A DNA stretch of 64,000 bases, from assembly GCF_027580225.2 (NCBI RefSeq), contig NW_027395283.1:6452501-6516500 (forward strand), written 5' to 3'. Shown piece after piece: positions 58,626 to 64,000 of this stretch. The notes beneath the pieces were generated by a model, which saw nothing but the letters and a program-made list of their open reading frames with translations, was not told the origin of the DNA and ran no database searches. Both the position numbers and the translations under genes were made by a program. Source of the stretch: Misgurnus anguillicaudatus. Lineage: Eukaryota > Chordata > Actinopteri > Cypriniformes > Cobitidae. Each line of letters starts with the position of its first letter. Position 1 is the stretch's first letter.

Positions 58626-60921
58626 CAGTGGTGTATTAAGACCTTGTGGTGCCCCCGACCCACCTCACAAATGATCATGCAAGAATCCACTTAATCATTT
58701 AAAAGATTTTGTAAGAATGAGCAATTATTACATTTCACAAGGAAACTATCAATATAAACATGTCACTTTTGTAAAATTGAACACAAAAAACAACTCTTTA
58801 TTCTGACATATAACAACATCTGTAGTTAATGTGCAACTACTCAGTGGTGTAATGCTACATTGCTTGTACTGAACAACACAAACAAAACAATTGCAGTAAT
58901 ATTATGCACAAATTCTCAAATAATTTACAATTGCACTTTTCTGGATTTTGACCAAGCAAACTGGCATATGATGTCTTTAAAATCTATGTCCATAACCAGT
59001 TCAGATTCAATGACAAGCAGGGAAAGTGCAGAAAGACGTTTCTGTGTCATTGTTGTCCTAAGTTCATTTTTCACTCGCTTTAGAGTAGATAAAGACCTCT
59101 CTCCTTCACAGTTAGATACTGACAAAGTTAAATACAGTATAAGTGCAACAAAAACATTAGGAAATGTTGTCTTTAGTCCATTCTGATCAACAATTTGCAG
59201 CAGCTCTGCAGGTGAGGTCTTGTCTTTGATAAAATAAAGAGACTTTGACTTTGACTTTGAAAATGTCTGAATCAGTTCATCAGCCAAAGTTTTATCCACT
59301 GGATAAATGATGACAGTTTATCAGCCCTTATGCGCAATTCACTTTCTGTACAGTCCTTACAAAAGAGAACACCAAAAAGATCATAGACCTCTTTGTAAGC
59401 ATCAATACGTTTGGCCAGGCATGATTTTAGTCTTTCCAAAATGACATAATATGCCTCGACCTTAAATCTCTGACTTACATCAGTAAATAAATACTCATCC
59501 ACAAACCGCTTTCTCTTTCGTTTGCAGCAAACATCATATTGATAAGTCTGAGTAACACTGAGAGCACGAGCAGATTCATCTACCTCAACAAACTGCTCTC
59601 GTAGTGCCAACATAAAAGTGTAATGACTGCAATAGTTCAACAGCAGTGGATAAGTCCATGTCGCCTTTTTGCAGATGAACGCTTGTTGTCTTAAATCTGC
59701 TTAGCACCCGGTTCCACAGTGTAGTCATTATCGTCGTTTCCAGATTATTTATCTTACCAGCGAGTGCGGCAGCATCACGTCTTGTGTCTGCTGTTTCATT
59801 ACAATCTGCAGCAATTTTTGCAAGCGTTTTTCTAATTGCATTGTAGTTGACAATTTGACCAACCCCAAGTCTTGCACCATTTTTAGTACACACTCAGCAA
59901 GTCTTGGACCTGTGTGACTATGGATGGGCTCCAATCAAAGGAATCTTTTTAACTACTCTTCCATCAGCATTAACAAATTTAAAAATAAATGTCAACTGAT
60001 CAACATGGGAGAGGTCTGGTGTTGAATCTACAATTATGGGAAAATATTTGGCCTCGATATTTGTTTTGCTCTGTTTATTAAAGCAAGCATGTTACATTGC
60101 TGATTTGCACTCTTTTCATAGTCAGATATCCTCTCAAGATGTTTCCAGTCACAGAAGCCTGTAATAAATGTATGATTTTGTGAGGAGAAAAGTTTGCATG
60201 AATAGCAATAAACCAATCCAGTTGACGGGGAGTACAGTAGCCATTCCTTAGGAACAATGCCGTTGTTTTGGAGACGAGACTGTAATAATTAATTTGTAAG
60301 AGAACGTGTTCTTCCCCCATTCCACAATCTCATACAGATGTTGGATATTTGGCAGCTGATTCTGATAGACTGCAGCTCCATGTTGTATACTCTTCCCTCA
60401 CTTTTTCTGTGATGAACCTCCACAAAACCAGATCACCAGGAAAAGCAAACCTTTGATTGTCCGTTTCATCATCCACCTCAGTCTGGGTGTAGGAGTTTAA
60501 GTCTAGCTGTTGGTTGATTGTTTCTGGATGCTTCGGCTCATCAGGTGCACTTCTGTTTATTTGATCAGTGGTCTCCCCGTCAGTAATTGATTGCTCAACA
60601 GAGCATAAATTTGCATCATTGTTAGTGCTGCTAACAGACTGCTCGGCACCAGCGTGAAAAAAAATGCATATTTGTGGGATTTTGTGTAAAGTGGCTTAAT
60701 GTACTTTTTTTTGGCTATGCCACTTAGCTGCTGCCGATCATTTTCCAAAAAGCTGTTGTGCACGTCACGCTTACTTAGTAGATGAACAACTTACGTCTTA
60801 AAGAGCAAGTACTTTTGTAATTTTATAAAATAATTTTTTATTGCTGGTTTTAGTTGGTGCCCTAAGACTTTGGTGCTCCTTGGCACTCGCCCAGTTTGCC
60901 CATATGGTTAATCTGCTCCTG
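58626..60921 (-). mobile_element. hAT transposon (ZMYM1-like transposase type), decayed
   Basis: The left end CAGTGGTGTATTAAGACC is at 58626. The right end reads CAGGAGCAGATTAACCATAT on the minus strand, ending at 60921. The flanks AAAATACG (58618-58625) and AAAATAAG (60922-60929) match at 7 of 8 bases, the hAT duplication size. The minus strand carries a broken transposase. At about 2.3 kb it is near full size for such elements. Confidence 0.75.
58925..60763 (-). pseudogene. hAT transposase, ZMYM1/TTF-zinc-finger type (broken)
   Basis: Reading the minus strand, a TTF-type zinc-finger region (YCYSCKLFSSQ, GFCDWKHLERISDYEKS; about 60070-60216) is followed by a DUF4371/RNase H-fold region (YFPIIVDSTPDLSHVDQLTF, about 60050-59990) and an alpha-helical part (59272-59893). 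The C-terminal hAT dimerisation domain closes it (ILYLTLSVSNCEGERSLSTL, LVIESELVMDIDF; 58925-59180). The pieces lie in several frames with stops between them, so no full protein can be made. Host ZMYM1-like genes derive from such transposases, but the terminal repeats and target duplication show this is a transposon copy. Confidence 0.85.
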
Positions 60922-61154
60922 AAAATAAGTTGCTGGGACACAAAAGAAAGTTTGGTGTCCATAACATCTCAGTGGGAACAAACATGCACATGCAGAACTG
61001 TGATCTTTCAGGCTTTGACGGTCACATACGCTCATAATTAAGTCAAAATATCCATTGGCGTATATAAATGTATATAAAAAGGTTATGTGTAAAGTGAAAA
61101 GTTTAGGGGAAAAGTATTTTAAGGCGTATGAATCCATTACTATAGGCTTGTAAT

Positions 61155-62239
61155 CAGGTCCTGAAATTAACACCCGACCACGCGCCAAATGCGGGTGGAT
61201 TTTGCAATTGGCGGGTAACACTGTCAATCTACCAGCCACATTGGCGGGTAGCCAATGCGAATCAGTGATGCGCGGGTCAATGTATAAACAACCCACTCCT
61301 GACGTTTTTAACTAACCCGCCCGCAATTGTTTAAAATAGTTTTTAAACCCGACCGACCGGCCCGAGCGGCCCGAATATCATTAAAATATTTTTGGATGAC
61401 TCGTAACCGGGACCCGCTCATTTCTTATCAACCCGTGCATATCTGATGCAAATTGAGTGATTCATTGAGAGGATGCGACTGCTGTTTCGCAACGTTCATG
61501 CGATTGGAAAGAAGATGAGGCACTTCTCTGACTACGTTTGGATGTGCGAGTAAGTATTAAACTGTTGGTGAGATGGGATGAGAATGCAATGCTGACATAG
61601 GCTACAGTATAATCGCAGTTGCAAAGATGTTTAGTGCTGCTGTGACGGATCAGAACTCTTAACTTTACAAAGAGTTGCGCTACTGTGTCTTATACTGTTA
61701 GTACATTAACATACATTTTGCGAATAGAGTAATGACAAACAACGTACGTGGGGCGTTTATGTGCACAGTTTGTGACCCCTCTGTCTCTGTGTGCGTGCGC
61801 GGGTTTAAGGGCACTTGATAGGGCACATCGGAGAGAAGCGTTCCTAAAAGCAAGCGTACATAAAATCTTTCTGCTCTTGACAGGGCACATATAAACAAAA
61901 TGATCTCAACCGTATCTTTTTCTAATAAAACATTTCTTTATGTCTTAAGTGTATGTAGAGAGAGTCGAAAACCAGTCTTTGCTTGTCTTAAAGAGACAGT
62001 AACCTCAATTTACCTACTTAAGTCTGTGTCATGTTAATTAAACAACCTAAGACAAAGAGAAATTACTTTTGTAGCTCTTAAAAATAATTATATTTAATTC
62101 ATACAATAAAGACAGCGTTATCATTCACTATTAAAAAAAAACAAAAAAAACTGGCTGGTAAAAAGTCACTGTGGCAGGTGGACTTCTAAATCCACCTGCC
62201 ACAGTGACTGGTGGTCAAAAAAGTTAACTTCAGGCCCTG
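61155..62239. mobile_element. Non-autonomous hAT element with CAGGYCCTGAARTTAAC ends
   Basis: Left CAGGTCCTGAAATTAAC, right inverse GTTAACTTCAGGCCCTG. Flanks CTTGTAAT (61147-61154) and CTTGTAAG (62240-62247) match at 7 of 8 bases. A near-terminal perfect foldback of 19-base arms with an 8-base loop lies at 62164-62209. No transposase ORF. Confidence 0.8.
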
Positions 62240-62247
62240 CTTGTAAG

Positions 62248-63492
62248 TATAAGTGACAGCTGTAACTTATATGTTACTATTCATTAATATTAGGCAAGCA
62301 TTTATGTTATCTTAGTGGTCACTTCTGATTGAAGGCAATCCTTTATTCCGCTGATTTAACTCCTTTGGAATTGAATACAACTGTAGTTCGGGGTTCCTCT
62401 AACGACTGTTGTTACCGCCAACCAGGAGATTATTGGGGCCTCAGCCAAGGACTGTGCCACACACACAATCCCCTTAAGATGAGCCCTCTTAGCTCCGCCC
62501 CGTCTTTACTTTGCGTTTTAGCACCTTCTTTAATCCACGGTCTCACATTGGCGTGAACTTCAGAAGAGAACAAGGTGTGTGTATTTGATGCTAATTTCTA
62601 TGATATCTGCATATGTGCACTTCCTTACTATAAATGCAGTTTACACAATGTGACGCTGGAGCAATACAATGCAGTTTTCTTTTCACTGTAAAGTCTTCGC
62701 TCTGTTCACCTCAGTTTAAAAAAACACAAGGTGATTTACGTTCCCTGTTTTATGTTATGATTCTAACGTGAAGTCAGCCCTTATAAGCTGTTTTAATTAA
62801 CGTAGCCCGTATAAGCTAATTAACATAAACTAGAAATGTGATCGGTTACACACTCCAATGTTTTGTAACACAATATGCCAAGGAAGGATTTTTAGGCAGT
62901 TGAGAATAGAGTTGATTGTGATAAAACAGAAATGCAACGAAGGCTAAACTAGTCCAGTTATTAAAGCTTCTCACCTTGCAACAGCTTTAAGAAAACAATC
63001 TGTCGTAATCTGTTATAGTTGTTGTAGTTTGTTAGAGAGATGGAGACGTTTATCTACAGTTGTCCTTCATTTCATTTTAGAGTCCTGCTGATTAATAAAC
63101 AGTCTGAAGAATCATTTACGTTAAGAGTATAGCTGTTTTCTCAAGTTCACGTTAATGATCTGTTGTTATTTTTGCTTTAATGTAGCTGCTGGTGTGTGAA
63201 ACTTGTTCTTCACCTTATAAATAATGCTAATAATTATAATACAAGCTTTGGTCAAGCATTTTTGACCCAGTCTTATTTGAGGCAGAATGTAAATGTATAG
63301 AAAAGATGCATTGTTGTTGTTCACCATTTTTAAATGTTACAATGTTATTGGTGTGTGTAACAGCTCAAGTATACAGTATTAATTTCACTATGGATTCAAT
63401 TGCTGACATGAAATTACTCAGTCAACATTAAATTTATCAAGTTCATATTTTCACAAAATGTTCTTTACATTATGTAGGATGATTTTATGTAC
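62248..63492. other. Noncoding DNA, nothing recognised
   Basis: A/T-rich sequence without exon, RNA or repeat boundary that I can support. Confidence 0.45.
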
Positions 63493-64000
63493 AACCCCAA
63501 AACAGAAAAAGTTGGGACACAGTAGAAATTGTGAGTAAAAAAGCAATGGAATAATTTACAAATCTCATAAACTTATATTTTATTCACAGTAGAATATAGA
63601 TAACATATCAAATGTTGAAAGTAAGATATTTTGAAATTTCATGCCAAATATTGGCACATTTTGGATCTCATGAGAGCTACACATTCCAAAAAAAGTTGGG
63701 ACAGGTAGCAATAAGAGGCCAGAAAATTTGAATGTACATATAAGGAACAGTTGAAAGACCAATTTGCAACTTATTAGGTCAATTGGCAACATGATTGGGT
63801 ATAAAAGAGCCTCTCAGAGTGGCAGTGTCTGTCAGAAGTCAAGATGGGCAGAGAATCACCAATTCCCCCAATGCTGCAGCGAAAAATAGTTTTCTGAGTT
63901 TCTCAGAGAAAAAATGCAATGAGATTGAAGTTATCATCATCTACAGTGCATAATATCATTCAAAGATTCAGAGAATCTGGAACAATCTCTGTGCGTAAGG
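63493..64000 (+). mobile_element. 5' part of a Tc1/mariner-like transposon, cut by window end
   Basis: Begins TACAACCCCAAAACAGAAAA with AGTTGGGACA, a motif repeated at 63695-63704 as an internal direct copy. A TATA box (GGTATAAAAGAGC) lies at about 63799-63810, about 45 bases before the transposase ATG. The 3' end is beyond the window. Confidence 0.75.
63844..64000 (+). pseudogene. Tc1-like transposase N-terminus (broken, partial)
   Basis: ATG at 63844 opens MGRESPIPPMLQRKIV, followed by a TGA at 63895-63897. The same frame then continues with a helix-turn-helix DNA-binding motif, LKLSSSTVHNIIQRFRESGT, typical of Tc1-type transposases that bind the inverted repeats. The catalytic domain would lie beyond the window. 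The stop and an apparent small deletion at that point make this copy inactive. Confidence 0.75.

Overview
This is eukaryotic DNA, almost certainly from a bony fish and most likely a cyprinid (zebrafish or carp relatives). It has GT-AG introns, long CA and CT microsatellites, dense DNA-transposon inverted repeats and a BEL/Pao retrotransposon. It also has an exon set typical of the fish-specific NLR (NLRC3-like, FISNA-NACHT) innate-immunity family. Most of the window is layered mobile DNA and there is one plausible host gene.

Layout. (1) 1-9170: a decayed class I (gamma/epsilon-type) endogenous retrovirus on the + strand. It has a 2 kb leader, gag, protease, partial reverse transcriptase, RNase H, integrase, a degraded macro domain closely resembling OARD1/TARG1 (ADP-ribosyl hydrolase), a T-rich TTTTACA-repeat tract where env surface sequence would be expected, an Env transmembrane tail, a polypurine tract and the 3' LTR. 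The 5' LTR lies before the window. (2) 9171-18720: intergenic DNA with a CA repeat, a 4.2 kb minisatellite of 134-bp units with a 670-bp higher-order period, a CT repeat, a Ty1/copia relic and one Ig-like exon on the minus strand. (3) 18720-51636: a + strand NLR gene. It has a CRE/ISRE/YY1-type promoter with a noncoding first exon, four coding exons through FISNA-NACHT, and one leucine-rich-repeat exon. Two tandem CAG-flanked transposons sit in the first intron.

(4) The 19 kb intron between exon 4 and the NACHT exon holds a stack of insertions: a hAT-type element with an exact 8-bp target duplication (28029-44094), inside it another terminal-inverted-repeat element, inside that a TTAA-flanked piggyBac-like element, inside that a second copy of the same piggyBac-like element in opposite orientation, and inside that a young BEL/Pao retrotransposon (LTRs about 99.3% identical, 5-bp duplication CTCAG). 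(5) 51640-64000: after the LRR exon no further NLR exon is seen. There is a tyrosine-recombinase retroelement relic (DIRS/Ngaro-like) carrying a 1.9 kb array of short hairpins with compensating stem changes, a hAT transposase pseudogene (ZMYM1-like) with its ends, a non-autonomous hAT, and the start of a Tc1-like element with its TATA box.

The two observations most worth following up are the OARD1-like macro domain inside the retrovirus and the covarying hairpin array. Coordinates of repeats were set by eye. Family names rest on recognised motifs, not on database searches.
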